A stretch of DNA of 64,000 nucleotides from Chrysaora quinquecirrha (GCA_014526335.1 JACTAT010000004.1:158992-222991); one strand, 5' to 3'; positions 19,575 through 31,567 are shown, counted from the stretch's first letter. The notes: generated by a model not told the origin, from the sequence alone. Translations and numbers: made by a program.

Positions 19575-19618
19575 TACACACAAACTGTAAATAGGGCTAT
19601 AATGCTTTAAACAACTGT

Positions 19619-22600
19619 TTAGCTTTTCTTCTCAGGTATAAACCAATCAGGAATAAATGTTTCTAAACCTATTGGTAGTTCTTCTACAGTTACAGTTTTG
19701 AACGGTGCCTGGAATCGAAATGAATACACAATTTGAGGATTATCTTTGATTACAAGGTCTTTCATCCAATGTAAAAACGAATCTAAGAAATTCATACATA
19801 TTGAAGCATTCCATTCTCCACCATTAGTATTAGCAATTTTTGGTATGTCCATTGTTTTATAAGTCTTTATCTGTTTTACTATACCATCGTCATTCCTCAT
19901 TCCACAAATTATCTTTGGAACACCGGCAAGATAGCTCTGAGCCCAAAACTTCTTTAGTTTGAACCTTGAAAAATTTCTTCTCTGATTTCTATGATCCATG
20001 ATTCTTGATGTTTTCAATTCAATGTAACTATCTGGGGCTTTGAATTTTCCATCAATCAAATCACAGCAGTCAACTTCAGCTCCTGCCACTATTGAATGTT
20101 GGTTTAATCTTGATCTAATTACACTGCAAAACCCTTCACTGTTGTTCAGCTCATCATTCTCTCGATTTTTGCTTGATGATGTCCCGCTGCCTATCATCAA
20201 AGTAACATTGTTATAATTATGTTGCTACATTACAAATCACTTAAGTCCAAAACCTAATGTAGTGGTACACATAACCCAAAAAATAATTATTTCAGTATTG
20301 ATTCATTGATGTGAAATGAGTAACTTTGCGAGAATGGTTGCATGGGCAGATATTTGGCTCCTGGGTGAAAGGTTGTTAGAAAATAAGGGCTAAATCAGAA
20401 ACTGTCTGAGCGGAGCTGCTCATTTCTTACACAGATGAAACCCTGATCATTGTTATTAAAAAAACTGTATGAGTGCTTGCTACTAATTAAATTGCGAGTT
20501 TTCTTTTAAACTTGAAGGAAATCATCTTGTAACTGCATTGCATAACAAATGCTTAGATTCCTTACATCTTACAAAAAATAGCAGGCAATATATCCAGGGA
20601 CTCATCAAGGGGGGTGGATGAGGTGGCTTTATAAAAAATTGCAAGCAGAGCTAGCAATCAAAATAAAAACAATGTACGTTACTAAATCTTCAATGGGTAA
20701 ATATAATCAAAAATATCGATTTAAATTTTCACGTGAGTGTGAAAAATAAGTATAGATGAACAACAGAATGCGTATAGTTTCTTTCTAAACCTTTGTAACT
20801 GTGCTTCGAGTGAGCAAATTGCTCAAAAAACTGATTAACTTAACATTCTGCTTGGGCTGTGTTTGATGAATTGATAAACTATTGTTAAACGATTCTTTCA
20901 CGAATGTTCTCTATGCCAAGTACATGTGCAATTTCAAAGCCATACTACTGCCATATTCTCAAGCCTTTCTTCTGTCGTTGTGGCCCGAAGTCAAGAATGA
21001 ATATGATGCAAGCAAGAAAAAGATCTAACAACCTCTGCGTTGCCCACAGGAAGAACAGCTAAAGTGTGGAGGAGTTCCCGGACGTTCGGAAAGAACATTG
21101 GACCTGCATCTTCACAAAGAAGAAGGGTCACTGATTGGCTTTCCTAAATTACATTGCGATGATTTTCGCAGCGGAAAAGTTCACTGCAAAACGTATCTTT
21201 AGAGGGCAAAAAATTTCCTCATTTAGACTGAAGAACACAAACAAGTTCTCTTAATTTATCCCTTTCCATTTGATTTAGAACTTCAAGGAGCAAAGAACAA
21301 AGTTCAAAATTGGGCCAGGTCGAAAACGCGGAACTCTCGGAACTCTCGGAAATCTCGGAACGAAAAAAATTGCGCAAAAGCTCCCAGTTCCGTGTTTTCG
21401 AGTACAGCTCACCTCTACTCGAAAACGCGGAACTACATAAAAACCATATTGAGGATATAAAAAACCCAGTTCCGTGTTTTCGAGTACAGCTCACGTCTAC
21501 TCGAAAACGCGGAACTATATAAAAACGTTATTTACGATATAAAAAACCAAGGTATGGTAACTGCGATTCTCCAGTAATCCCTCGGAAGTTCTACAATGAG
21601 ATTTGCTCTATTTTGGCATCCAGAAATGATGCGTAGAATTGCTCTTTCTGCACCAATTTTCTCAGGTAGTGATATTGCCTTCTTAAAAATTCAGTCATGC
21701 TCATCTTCAGCGTTCTCTCTCAGCCAGACCTTATCTTTGAAAATTCTACAGGGCCAAAATGTTTCATGAAAAATTAAAGAAAGGCTATATATACCCACCA
21801 TCAAATGGAAATGGTCTTGTCATGTAATCTTCAAATTTATATCCCCAGTAGCACATTTCTTTCTGCCTTTTTGTCTGAGTCTGTCTCTGTTTTTTCCTTT
21901 CTTCAGTTTCAACTTCAATGATGAATATTGTACCATTATATTTGCATGCATTCATATGCCATGGTTCTTGGGTTTCATATGGAGTGCATAAAATTTTAAC
22001 AAGATGGCCACGCCATGTTATGAAGTCTGTATTCAGAGAGCTACAAACAGAGAACTACAAATTAAATCTTACTTAGATTATTCTGTATGTGTACAATCAC
22101 CTTAAAAAACGTAAATGCCTTGAAAATGGGATGAAATCTTGTTAGGATAAAAATAATAAGCCTAGAAAAAGTCAACATTTTTGGAGATAAAGCTACTAAG
22201 GAAGCTTATGATGTGGTGCGAAAGTGCAAATGGTGAGCAAGTCTGACTCAGGAACTGTGATTTTTTTTTTGGTTTCATAGACTATACACAAAGGGCCACG
22301 AAAATGGAGACTTTCAAATCTTTAAGATATTGTGTTGTTGGTACAAAATTTCTGTTAAGCATCCAAAATTTAGTCTACATGCTAAGTCTTACCATCTTAG
22401 CACTTGTATTATTGATTGTATAAGCAATCGAAGTTGGCGATTTTATAAGGGCTTCGACCAGCAAGGGTGAAGAGTTTCACATCAGTCACTTTTCAAAGTC
22501 AATCACTTATAGAATGTGGAACTTTGCATGCTCATAAAATCAATAAAACCATTGCTGCAAATTTTGTACATAAACCAAGTATTGGACACTTAATATGATC

Positions 22601-23650
22601 TTGGAATCCAGAACTCGATATCCTCAAATTTTGAAAAGGTCCATTACAAGGCTGCATTCCATGTTCTATATGCCAAAGTTCTCAGGCGTGGAAAAGCAAT
22701 TTTCTTTTGCTATGTTCTATTGTTTAATCTTTGGGTACAGGAATGATTGGGGCACACAGGAAAATGTTCCCATAAAGCCATGGTGTGACATTTTGCTTGA
22801 AATGGCGACAGAACATTTTCAAAAATTGTTGCCGTGTCTGGAAAAACTAAGCGTAGGATTTTTCTAGACAGGACATTTTCAGGCATTTTGCATCGCCTCA
22901 AGCAAAAAGTCGCACGTGTAGCCGCAGCTGAGCATTGCAAGAGATGGGGAAGCCATTTTAAGAGATGGAGACCTGATCTGTCAGGGTTCTCGTAGCATGG
23001 ACCTGGACACATCCTTGTCATGCAACGATATAGAAACCAAGCTTAAAGAAGCTTTCCATTGTTATTACCCTTGAAATGTGGTTACAATTGACAACATGTT
23101 AAGTCTCCCATTATTTTGCAATTCGGGATCAGAAATTTTCAAGCTCCACTTTCTGGTACTTTTTTGAGATATCTGGTCAGGTCAGTCATACTCACCCTGC
23201 TAGAGGAATGGAGTTCACACTTGTGACAGCAATATTAAACTTTTGACGATGTAAATGAACCCAGTTGAGAAGATGATCCAGTCTTTCTGGGATTTCTTCA
23301 TCTCTTGCTTTGAAGTTTTTGTAACCAATCTTCAGATCATAATCATAAGACGACGATGCTGACACAGGGGCTTGATAAATTCTTAATTTTCCTTTATTAT
23401 CATGAAACTGTCTATTCTGATCAACAGAAAATGCACCAATCTCAAATGGTTCTCTATAATAAGGGAATGGTTTATCAAATTTTTCAAGTGGTAATACTTT
23501 AAATACGCTTGATGTTTTTACTCCAAATGGTTTCAAAGTTTTTTCTTTTTTCCTTGGAATGAAAGAACCACCATCAGCATCATGTGTTGTTCTTTCTTCA
23601 GAAGAGCGGCCTTCGCCTTGGCCTACATTTTCTGGTTCCTTTCGTTTCAT
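19619..23650 (-). CDS. DXO: Decapping and exoribonuclease protein DXO/Rai1
   Basis: RNA 5'-end quality-control enzyme that removes incomplete or NAD caps and degrades the RNA 5'-3'. Three exons on the - strand: 23650-23196, 22040-21799, 20190-19619 (stop at the low end). Phases fit: GG|C and G|GC junctions. The product is 422 residues, close to usual DXO length. Conserved parts: PFPYYREPFEIGAFSVD and DEEIPERLDHLLNWV in exon 1; ITWRGHLVKILCTPYETQEP, IFIIEVETEERKKQR and MCYWGYKFEDYMT in exon 2; AGAEVDCCD, SYIELKTS (metal-binding Glu/Asp and Glu-x-Lys), KKFWAQSYLAGVPKIICG and FIPDWFIPEKK in exon 3. All catalytic acidic motifs appear intact. Introns carry tandem hairpin repeats (21384-21549). It looks like a working gene. 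Confidence 0.96.
20191..21383. other. DXO intron 2, proximal part
   Basis: No coding sequence. Contains short CGGAACTCTCGGAACT direct repeats near 21328-21360, leading into the hairpin tandem. Confidence 0.4.
21384..21549. repeat. Two tandem 82-bp units, each a hairpin
   Basis: Two copies (from 21384 and 21466) of a unit in which AGTTCCGTGTTTTCGAGTA is followed, after about 11 bases, by its near-complement TACTCGAAAACGCGGAACT. Spacers (ATAAAAAC...GATATAAAAAACC) are also duplicated. Located in a DXO intron, antisense to nothing known. Confidence 0.8.
22041..23195. other. DXO intron 1
   Basis: No conserved protein. Contains repeated ACATTTTC/GGACATTTTCAGGC-type segments around 22760-22900 that suggest an old repeat with no clear ends. 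Confidence 0.4.
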
Positions 23651-23870
23651 CTTTTCTTTTGAAATGGACGCTTTGATACTACTGTATTTTGTGTTACATA
23701 GTAGAAACTAAGGAACTTAATCTTATTTCTCTATCTCACTAATACTGATTGAAGAGACTTTTACTTACTTTGACTTTGAGTCTTTACTGATGAGTCGGGC
23801 TAGGCTGCTAGGCCAGGCTGCATACCGCTCTGATGAGTATGGTTATACGTAAAACATGGAACTTGGAATA

Positions 23871-24652
23871 ATGGAATGAACAGGTGGAACGAAATGGTTC
23901 ATAAGGAACATGATAGGGTATCAGAGGGTATTTTGCAATTAAAATTACACCAATGCTCCTCACAGTCTTCTGATTTATGCATTTTTCTGCTTTCGGCTCA
24001 ATTATACGCTGTATAGGTTCAGTTGCTTATGGTTTTATTCCACGGAAATGTTTGTATATATTTTTGCAATATACGTATGTTTTTTATAAGAAACTCTTTA
24101 TAAGAAGCCCAGACTCTTGAATGGCCAAAAATTTAAGAAACTCCAGTACTGGAAATTTTTACGTAGGAAAATTGTTGCCTCCGACAGCAAAAAATTTTCT
24201 TTTTTTCCCCGTTTTTTGTCTGAAATAAAGCATTTCTGTGACAAGCAGAAAAACAGGAAACCCAACCCTTATGCATTCAAGTACGATCAATAAATACGGG
24301 GATAAATGGGTTTGGAACATGCATACATACATTAATACATACATACATATTTTTGATTAACCAGGTTAAATCTAAGGCAGCTGTACAGCTGATGTGGACC
24401 AACATCATTCAGATAGAATAACTATGTTGCCAATATGGATATATCCAAGAAACTCTATAAACTTTCAGCACTCAAAATCTGAAAATTTCAAGAAATTTTC
24501 CGTCCTAAATCAATTTTTTAGTGTCTTATGAAAAAATGCGTGTATTTTAAATTGAATAAGTTCAGAAGACTACGAGGAGCATTTCGGTGGAATTTTCATG
24601 TAAAGAAACTACTTCGCTTATAATTTATTTCCACCATTCCATTCCATCATTC
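23871..24652. mobile_element. Old TIR element hosting a family C MITE
   Basis: The left GGAATAATGGAATG is matched in inverse by CATTCCATCATTCC at the right. Further in, AATGCTCCTCACAGTCTTCTGA (about 23949-23972) is matched by the inverse of TCAGAAGACTACGAGGAGCATT (about 24563-24585). The family C element 24074-24542 lies inside. Ends are eroded. Confidence 0.5.
24074..24542 (+). mobile_element. MITE family C, uninterrupted copy
   Basis: About 469 bp, with ends of the CACGCATTTTTTCATAAG type (left end diverged: CGTATGTTTTTTATAAG), TA at the right end (24543-24544) and TA at the left. The internal word AAGAAACT recurs (24089, 24132, 24449). It is the intact counterpart of the copy at 49544-52599 and preserves the empty site of the Mutator-like insertion there (GCATTTCTGTGACAAG). 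Confidence 0.8.
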
Positions 24653-24867
24653 CAAACGCCATGTTGTACAGATAGTCAACTATTTCAAGAAGCAAGGGGT
24701 TTCAATTGTAAAAAAAATCCCAGAGACCGTAAATATTGAAAAAAGTTAGCATACAGTATTTTAGTTTACGTCCTAGATTTCATAAAAGGATTATCATTTT
24801 ATTTTCTTATCGTGAACTGCCGTCAAGAGAAAATTGTGGGGTTGATTTTATCTACTCCGAATATTTG

Positions 24868-24894
24868 CAAAAAACCCATGGTAAGGGTTTTTTG
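24868..24894. repeat. Short perfect hairpin
   Basis: CAAAAAACCC, seven bases, then GGGTTTTTTG. Small intergenic inverted repeat of unknown role. Confidence 0.5.
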
Positions 24895-25259
24895 AGAAGC
24901 CAAAAAATCCTTGAATAGAGTATGTTTCCAAAGGTAATTGATAAGCATGGTGTTCATTATACAACTTGGTTGCATCCGCCGGGCGACAGTATTGATTCCC
25001 ATTTCCACTCAATTCCCTTTCTTGCCCCTCCCCCGACCCCCGATAAAATATGAAAAAGACTCACAAACGAAACAGCAATTTCAAGTCATTCAAGATACAA
25101 GTTATGCAATAGAGGTTACAAATGGTAATTCCCGCAAAAAGATAACTGTCCTGTCCTGTTATGCACGAGAATTATTGCGGTTTTGCTGCTACAATCATGC
25201 CTACAGCTATCCGAAATAAGCATTTTCCATATTTTGGAATTAATTTCTGGTATATAAAC

Positions 25260-25758
25260 TTAGGTATTATGAAAAATAACCAGCTTGCCATGATTTTTTA
25301 AAAAACTCATTGCTTTTAAAATCGATTCGATTGGCTTTTGCATAAAATAGAGAACGTGTGATAAAAGAATTAATTCAAACTTGTTATCAGTTTCCAGTTT
25401 CAAATTGTTCACTGAAATATCTTTGATCAAAGAATATTCAATGTTCCAACGTGAAGCAGGTTCTTGTAACTGCTTTCTACGACCTTCAAAATCAACTTTC
25501 AAGCCTTGCCTTTTGATTATTACTTCATCAAAATACCCATTTCTTGCACCGATGCTCATGAAATGAACTGGTTTTCGTTTAAAGTCGGTAACAACGATAG
25601 AATTGATCAAGTTCTCCATTTTATCCATTGATTCGGCTGCTGCATCAAGGCTTTCAAGCATTTCAGCGTATTCTCCTTCCGTCAAATGTGCAAAAACGCT
25701 TTGTGGCCCAGCCATTTCATGCAATATAGACTTCATAGATTCATAAAATGTTTTCTGC
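25260..25758 (-). pseudogene. Histamine N-methyltransferase-like fragment
   Basis: Class I SAM-dependent methyltransferase fold resembling histamine N-methyltransferase. Reading downward from about 25758: TFYESMKSILHEM, then MENLINSIVVTDF, the SAM-binding motif I as FMSIGARNGYFDEVIIKR, an acidic/post-I segment, QEPASRWNIEYSLIKDI, and the motif IV/V region KFELILLSHVLYFMQKPIES followed by FLKNHGKLVIFHNT and a stop. It ends at about the middle of the family length (the substrate-binding C-terminal part is absent). The 5' side is also unclear: an acceptor-like AAGCAG or a one-base frame change at about 25758 separates it from an open frame running up to 25930. The first exon may be missing, or this may be a truncated copy. 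Confidence 0.6.
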
Positions 25759-26346
25759 TTGATGCGGTTGCTTGATCAAGTGGAAGAGACAGGTCAGGTA
25801 TTTCCCTGATATTGGTGTTGTTAACCTCTGCATTGCACGAGTGTGGGCATCGTTTTGGTGTCTCATATTGTACATATTTCTTTATGAAATCTAACCAGAT
25901 GGGATCTTTAAGGCCAATAGACGTGCACAAAAGGCAATTTAGCTATTCTTCTCTTATTCAGTTTTGATTGTTGATGGAAGGCTTAAGCCATTTTTATATT
26001 AATCACGCAATTTGGGACTTTGGTCTTTGATCCCAAGTCTATTTCTCAAAGCCCTTCTCCAAAGGTCCACCATTCCGTGGTAACAAAGGAGAGCGCGAGA
26101 GACCCAAAGCTATCTCTAAAATATGGAACTTGTAAGATGGAGTGGACTGCGGAATGGTTTGGAATGACTCTTCGACGGCAAGGATTGAAAAGAATTGCAC
26201 ACGGAATGGCAAGTAGAGGCATGAAATGACGCAGAAATACATGATTTCATTGAAAAACATAGCCAGCTTGCATAACATAACGGAAAATCACGAATAGCAA
26301 AAAGTAACCTCAAATGGCACGGGCTGACGTGCAACGGCATAAAATG

Positions 26347-26753
26347 CACGCTTTTTTTTTATATAAGGAACCACTTTATAAGGAACCTACATGTAGAAGG
26401 CCCGAAAATTTAAAGAACTTATACTACTAGAGAGAAAATAACTAAAGAACTTTTCATTGTTGAATAGTTCTATCACTGCAAATAATCAAGAATTAGAAAG
26501 CCGGTTCCATTCATTTGCAGTCGAAAATCACGTAAATTGTACGTTAAGCATGTATCAAATGTTTCCTTGAGTAGTCTCGAGCTTTTCTCACATGCAAGTG
26601 TCTCTCTTTTATTGTTAAGACCACTGTATGTGCAGTTAAAATTAAGGAACTATTAAGGAACTTTTTGAACTACAATTGCCTCAAAAGAGGTCCAAAAATA
26701 AGGAACTTTAAGAACTAGGCATTGAGGTAGGTTCCTTATAAAAAAAAAGCATG
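26347..26753 (+). mobile_element. MITE family A, copy 3
   Basis: Ends CACGCTTTTTTTTTATATAAG and TTATAAAAAAAAAGCATG, with internal AAGGAAC words as in the other copies. Flanked here by TG rather than TA on both sides, which may be mutation of the target or an unusual site. Forms an inverted pair with the copy at 27234. Confidence 0.88.
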
Positions 26754-27233
26754 TGATGTGGAAAGACATGAATGGTACATGAATGACATTAAACTGCAAA
26801 GAAACTTTTCCACAGCCAACCATGATCAGTAACAGACGAACCTTGTTGATCTTGTTAGTGCCAAAATTAAACCTGCACTAGTTGTCTTCTTCGGGCATTT
26901 ACAAATGCTCCTCAAGACATGACTAAAATACCTGGAAACGATCTTACAAAACGGGGCCCACAATGTTACATTTGCCAACCTAAGAAGACCCTTGACGACA
27001 TATTACAACCATTTGACTTTTACTCTGCCAGCATATACCTTATACAGTGTAGTAAACAATAAAAAGGATTGACTGTAGATGCTCATTTTTGGGTCAGACA
27101 ACTATAGCAGCAACACCTTGTTTTTACAAGTCTTCATAAATTTTTCTTTTGTAGCTGCAAGTCAGTCTGCCAAGTATCAACAGTGTAGACCTTATCTATA
27201 TTTCTATACTTAGCCTATTCTCTGCAGATTTTA
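26754..27233. other. Segment between two inverted family A copies
   Basis: 480 bp with no recognised gene, framed by MITE copies in opposite orientation, so the whole 26347-27635 interval could form a large snapback. Confidence 0.4.
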
Positions 27234-27635
27234 CACACTTTTTTTATAAAGAACCTAGCTCAAGGCCTAGTTCTTAAAGTTCCTTATTTTTTGACCTCTT
27301 TTGAGGCAATTGTAGTTCCAAAAGTTGCTTAATAGTTCTTTAATTTTAACTGCACATACAGTGGTCTTAACACTAAAAGAGAGACATTTGCATGTAAGCA
27401 AAGCTTGAGACTACTCAAGGAAACATTTGATACATGCGTAAAGTACAATTTATGTGATTTTCGACTGCAAATGAATGGAACCGGCTTCCTAATTCTTGAT
27501 TGTTTGCAGTGATAAAAATATTTAACAATGAAAAGTTCTGTAGTTATTTTTTCTCTAGTAGTATAAGTTCTTTAAATTTTCGGGCCTTCTACATGTAGGT
27601 TCCTTATAAAGTGGTTCCTTATAAAAAAAAGCGTG
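27234..27635 (-). mobile_element. MITE family A, copy 4 (reverse)
   Basis: Reverse orientation relative to copies 2 and 3. Left end CACACTTTTTTTATAAAG, right end TTATAAAAAAAAGCGTG, flanked by TA. Contains TTTCGGGCCTTCTACATGTA, the complement of the family's diagnostic segment. Confidence 0.9.
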
Positions 27636-27901
27636 TATGACAGATGAAACTTTAAAAAGTTACAGAGTGAAACTTCAAAAGCTCCATTCTTTTTGTATCA
27701 GTCAAGCAACATCAATAAAATTTAAATTTAAGACCAAGAATAATAATATGTTAGGTTAGAGTGTAACAATGCCACATTGCAACAAATGTATTTGAGGAAA
27801 TGGATGAGGGTTAAGGTAAAGAAATTAAGCACAGGTCATTCAAATTTCTCAAATTCTTCATGACAGCTCTCTAGAAAACAAAAGATTCTACAAGTTAGAT
27901 G

Positions 27902-28783
27902 CTAAGAGAGCTTTTTCACAAGCTCGTCTATTTCAAGCCAACTGTTTGCCTTAAAAAGAGTTGGTGATTTCTTGCACTTCTCATTCCTAAAGAATGAAAC
28001 ATCTATACTCTGCAACGAGGAAAGCTGCAGAATTTGTATTCCAAAATTAGAAGCTGTTTTGATTAATGAACTGCTATCACCAATGATTATCCCTAAGTCA
28101 GCATTGATAAGGCATAATAAATCTGTAATAGAATCCCCAACAAATATATTGATTCCATCAAATTCTCTCTTTGTGATGAGTGACTTCATAATTTTCATTT
28201 TATCAAATGATGAAATCATTTCTTTGCCAACTTTTCCATTTGACAAGCCATTTTTGCCAAGAAGATGATTTGCAAATATTTGCCTCTCTGGGATGATATT
28301 ACCAAGAGAATAGCCTATAAATTCTGTTGACCAATTAACAGACACAACACGAACATGTGATACAATGGATTTGATAAGCTCAAGACAGCCTGGGTAGAGA
28401 ATAACTTGCTTTGAAGCCCACTGAAGACCAGGTCTATCAGCACCAACAATCAATTGACTATCATCTACATCCTTGGTAGCTGCAATGTTAAATTCAGCAA
28501 TATCTTTGAGAAATAAAAGTAAACCTTTCTCATCATAATCATTTGGATTCTTATTTGCATGCTTTTCAAGAGATTTTGAAATAATTGCATAATAATCTTT
28601 CAAGTATTTTCCAGTCACTTCTTTCCATTTTGAATCTAGAATCAGCTGTTGCTCTTCACTGGCCTTCTGGTATGTCTGGCTTGTTTTATAGAATAGTTCA
28701 CAAGTATCTCTCATGTTACATGTATTGTCAAAATCCACCATAAACAACCCAAGCTTCAATGAATGTGATTTTAAAGATGACAT
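27902..28783 (-). CDS. HAD-superfamily phosphatase, TH2 C-terminal-like
   Basis: 293 residues in a single exon on the - strand. HAD motifs are all visible: motif I FMVDFDNTC (DxDxT, near residue 18), motif II VVSVNWS, a lysine in the SFDKMKIMKSL helix, and motif IV FVGDSITDLLCL (GDSxxD). It most resembles the haloacid-dehalogenase half of plant-type TH2 proteins, which dephosphorylate thiamine monophosphate, so a role in thiamine phosphate salvage is plausible but inferred. There is no TENA domain in this exon. Upstream, an acceptor (TTTTTCAG at about 28818-28825) leads into an open stretch continuous with the ATG, so a 5' exon may extend the protein; the start at 28783 is provisional. Confidence 0.8.
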   Translation of the reverse strand: MSSLKSHSLKLGLFMVDFDNTCNMRDTCELFYKTSQTYQKASEEQQLILDSKWKEVTGKYLKDYYAIISKSLEKHANKNPNDYDEKGLLLFLKDIAEFNIAATKDVDDSQLIVGADRPGLQWASKQVILYPGCLELIKSIVSHVRVVSVNWSTEFIGYSLGNIIPERQIFANHLLGKNGLSNGKVGKEMISSFDKMKIMKSLITKREFDGINIFVGDSITDLLCLINADLGIIIGDSSSLIKTASNFGIQILQLSSLQSIDVSFFRNEKCKKSPTLFKANSWLEIDELVKKLS

Positions 28784-28915
28784 CCCCAGTTTTCTGCAAC
28801 TCTGTCTATGAGGATCTGAAAAATAAAAAGGCCCATGATTGTAATGAAAAAAATCCTAGGTCTACAAAATGTTCTTTGTCTTGTTCTATTGTTTCATCAC
28901 TGGGGTAGTGGGCTT

Positions 28916-29292
28916 GGCATTTTCTTTTATAAGGAAGTTCAGCTCAGGGTCAGTACTGAAAATTCCTTAACTGATGGTGAAAATTGAGTACTCAATATTC
29001 CTTAGCAATTCCTTAACTTCTTACTTTGTGATTCTTAAAAACAACCAATGGTCAAGGAAATATAGGTCATAAAAGCTTCAGAACACAAGTAGAAATGATT
29101 ACTGATTGAAAACCATTGGCGATGAGGATTGCTTGCTCTGTTAATTCAAAACTTCATTTTTTTTAATCGAAATGTGAAGTTAAAGAAAAAGTCAGATTCC
29201 TTAGTAGTCTCCGGTCCAGTACTAGAAATTCCTTAAGCTTTTGCAAACCCGAGTACTACCTTCCTTATAAAGCACTTCCTTATAAAAAATCA
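28916..29292. mobile_element. MITE family E (AAGGAAT word)
   Basis: Ends TTTTCTTTTATAAGGAAGT and CTTCCTTATAAAAAAT are inverted. The word AAGGAAT/ATTCCTTA recurs at about 28966, 28999, 29012, 29196 and 29229. Same architecture as families A-D but eroded at the tips; it lies upstream of the HAD gene. Confidence 0.6.
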
Positions 29293-29818
29293 GACTGTTT
29301 GACCAGAATACTGTGGCAACTTGATTTGGTTGTTCAAAAAAGGCATACATTATTGATAGTTTGGAAGACTCAGAAGTCTGGTACCCTAGACATGATATTA
29401 TCACTAGGCCTATTTATTATGATGTACCTACCAGGGTACCTATGCATTATATGTTATGTTACATTATAAGCAGCTTTACACTTACACTTAGCAGCCTGTA
29501 AAGCTGTATAAACAACAGAAATACCAGCAATTGAAGAAAGCAGTATTCTTCTACTGAAAATGCTTGAAATAGCCAATTTCATCTGCTTTTGTGTCCGTCT
29601 TTATTGTTCAATGAAATTGACTATCCTCTACCCAAAACTTTTGGGAAGAAGTGAAAAAAAAGAATTTGGTTGTTGTTGAGTTGACTGGCCTCGTTTGAAC
29701 CCTAAGAATTTATATCGAGGCTGGACGGAAGTGAAATCTGAAACTCCGCTTTCGAAAATTTTTCGCGAAAACGAAACGACCTCATCCATGGCGGCGTAGA
29801 ACAAGATTGATGAGTTTT
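29293..29818. other. Intergenic; possible HAD gene promoter side
   Basis: No conserved coding sequence. A GC-richer segment at 29690-29800 is unlike the surrounding AT-rich DNA and could be a promoter. Confidence 0.35.
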
Positions 29819-29996
29819 ATAGACCCCTTGCTTTGTTTACAATGCGCATGAGTGGTTGTAACGTGCGCGCGCAGGGTGCAGGGCAAAATAGCTTTGTGTT
29901 GGTTTTTGGTTTGGTGGTGAAGTGTTGTGTTGCCAAAGAGATAGGTTTAATCGTACTGCTGTCATCCATACAACTTGCAAACATCGAAATTTGAAA

Positions 29997-31567
29997 ATGC
30001 CGTATTCTTGTTGTGCTGTGGGTTGCACAAATCGAAAAACTGGAGATAAGAAGCATTTGCCATTTTATCGCATTCCAAAAGGCCAATCCCCATTAGAAAG
30101 ACGAAGAAGAGAAGATTGGATCAGGGCAATTCGTCGAGATGACTGGAAAAAGATGACAGCAACTCAAATATCGCAGCAAGCAATTTGTGGAGAGCATTTT
30201 ATTTCAGGTAGATATTAAGTATTTGATACTGTATGTTCTTTTAATTTCCTCTGAACCATCAAATATTTAGGGTAGCATCTATCTCAAACTGACTTTGATT
30301 CAAAAACTTTTAGGAAAAAGATCAGATGATCCAGAACAACCAAACTGGATTCCAACAATTTTTAAGCATACATCAGAAAAGGAAGCTAAAAAGGTAAAAG
30401 AAAAGACGAAGAGGAGAGCACGTTATGAACAGCTGAAAATGAAGCGAGAAAGTTGTACTGCTAACTGGAAAATTGAAAATCGGGGGACGATCACAATGAC
30501 TCAAGATGTAGATTTCGAAGTACCAATGCAAGAAGACCAGGCTTTATCTGTTGATGCTGAGGTACAGTGTAATTTGGCATTGGAAGATGAAAACAAGAGG
30601 TGAAAGTTACATTTTCGCAAATGGAAAGAGAGCTGAGGCAGCGAAATGAAGAAATTTACATACTACGACAAGAAAATGAAAGCTTGAAGAAAAGGATTTT
30701 TGGTTCTGAGTCAATAAAGAAATCTGACAACTTAATCAGTTTCTTCACTGGAGTTGCATCTCTATCTGTGTTCCTCTGGATAGGGAAAGTATTGAAATCA
30801 AAGCTGAAGAAAGTTACAAGCAGTATTTCTTTTGAAGACCACATCCTTCTTGTTATGATGAAGCTACGACTTGGCTTGTTGAATAGAGACCTGGCATACA
30901 GATTTGGCATTGAAGAAACTACAGTCTCAAAGATATACCGTAAATGGCTCCCAGGTATGGCTACTGTGATGAAAAATCTGCTGATATGGCCAAGTAGATC
31001 AGAAGTGAGGCTAAATCTGCCAAGTTCTTTCAAGAAGAAATACAGAGATTGTGTGTGCATAATTGACTGTACTGAAATATTTATTGAACGCCCAAAATCT
31101 TTGACTGCAAGAGCTCAGACATGGTCAAATTATAAGCACAACAACACAATCAAATATTTGATTGGAATAAGCCCTGCAGGCGCAGTTACGTTTTATCAAC
31201 GGGATGGGGAGGAAGAGTTTCCGATAAAGTATTGACTCTTGAGTCTGGATTTTTGGAAAAAGTATCTCATGGAGACTGTATTCTTGCTGACCGTGGTTTT
31301 TTGATTGAACAGGAGTTGAATGAAAAAGGAGCCTACTTGAAGATACCACATTTCACAAAAGGAAAAGATCAGTTGTCAGGAAAGGAAGTTCATGAATCAC
31401 GTCAGCTTTCCAATGTCAGAATTCATGTCGAACGTGTAATTGGACAATTAAAAAAGTTTAGAATACTGCAAAGCACTGTTCCAATCTCACAAGTTGATCT
31501 TCTCGATAATGTCATGATTGTTATTTCTGCTCTTGTCAATCTTAATAGAAGTGTTGTAAGAAAATAG
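29997..31567 (+). pseudogene. THAP-domain DDE transposase, two frame breaks
   Basis: The start MPYSCCAVGCTNRKTGDKK with HLPFYRIPK and ICGEHFISG is a THAP zinc-binding DNA-binding domain (C2CH). Exon 1 29997-30207 splices (CAG|GTAGAT ... TTTTAG) to 30314 in matching phase, giving FISGKRSDDPEQPNWIP. A coiled segment (MERELRQRNEEIYILRQENE) follows. The DDE_Tnp_4-like catalytic core shows the first Asp in CVCIIDCTEIFIERP, the second in CILADRGF and the Glu in VERVIGQLKKFRIL. Frame changes are needed at about 30600 and about 31220 (WGGRVSDKVLTLESG lies in the shifted frame), so the gene is broken or mis-sequenced there. Confidence 0.85.

Noticed and set aside
25733..25930. Open frame MCTSIGLKDPIWLDFIKKYV as a separate gene
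   Set aside because: It may be the 5' part of the methyltransferase-like gene in another frame, but no motif or splice evidence fixes it; not called on its own.
26020..26349. Short frames near a GGAATGG-rich stretch
   Set aside because: Open on both strands with no conserved motif; overlaps a low-complexity repeat next to a MITE.
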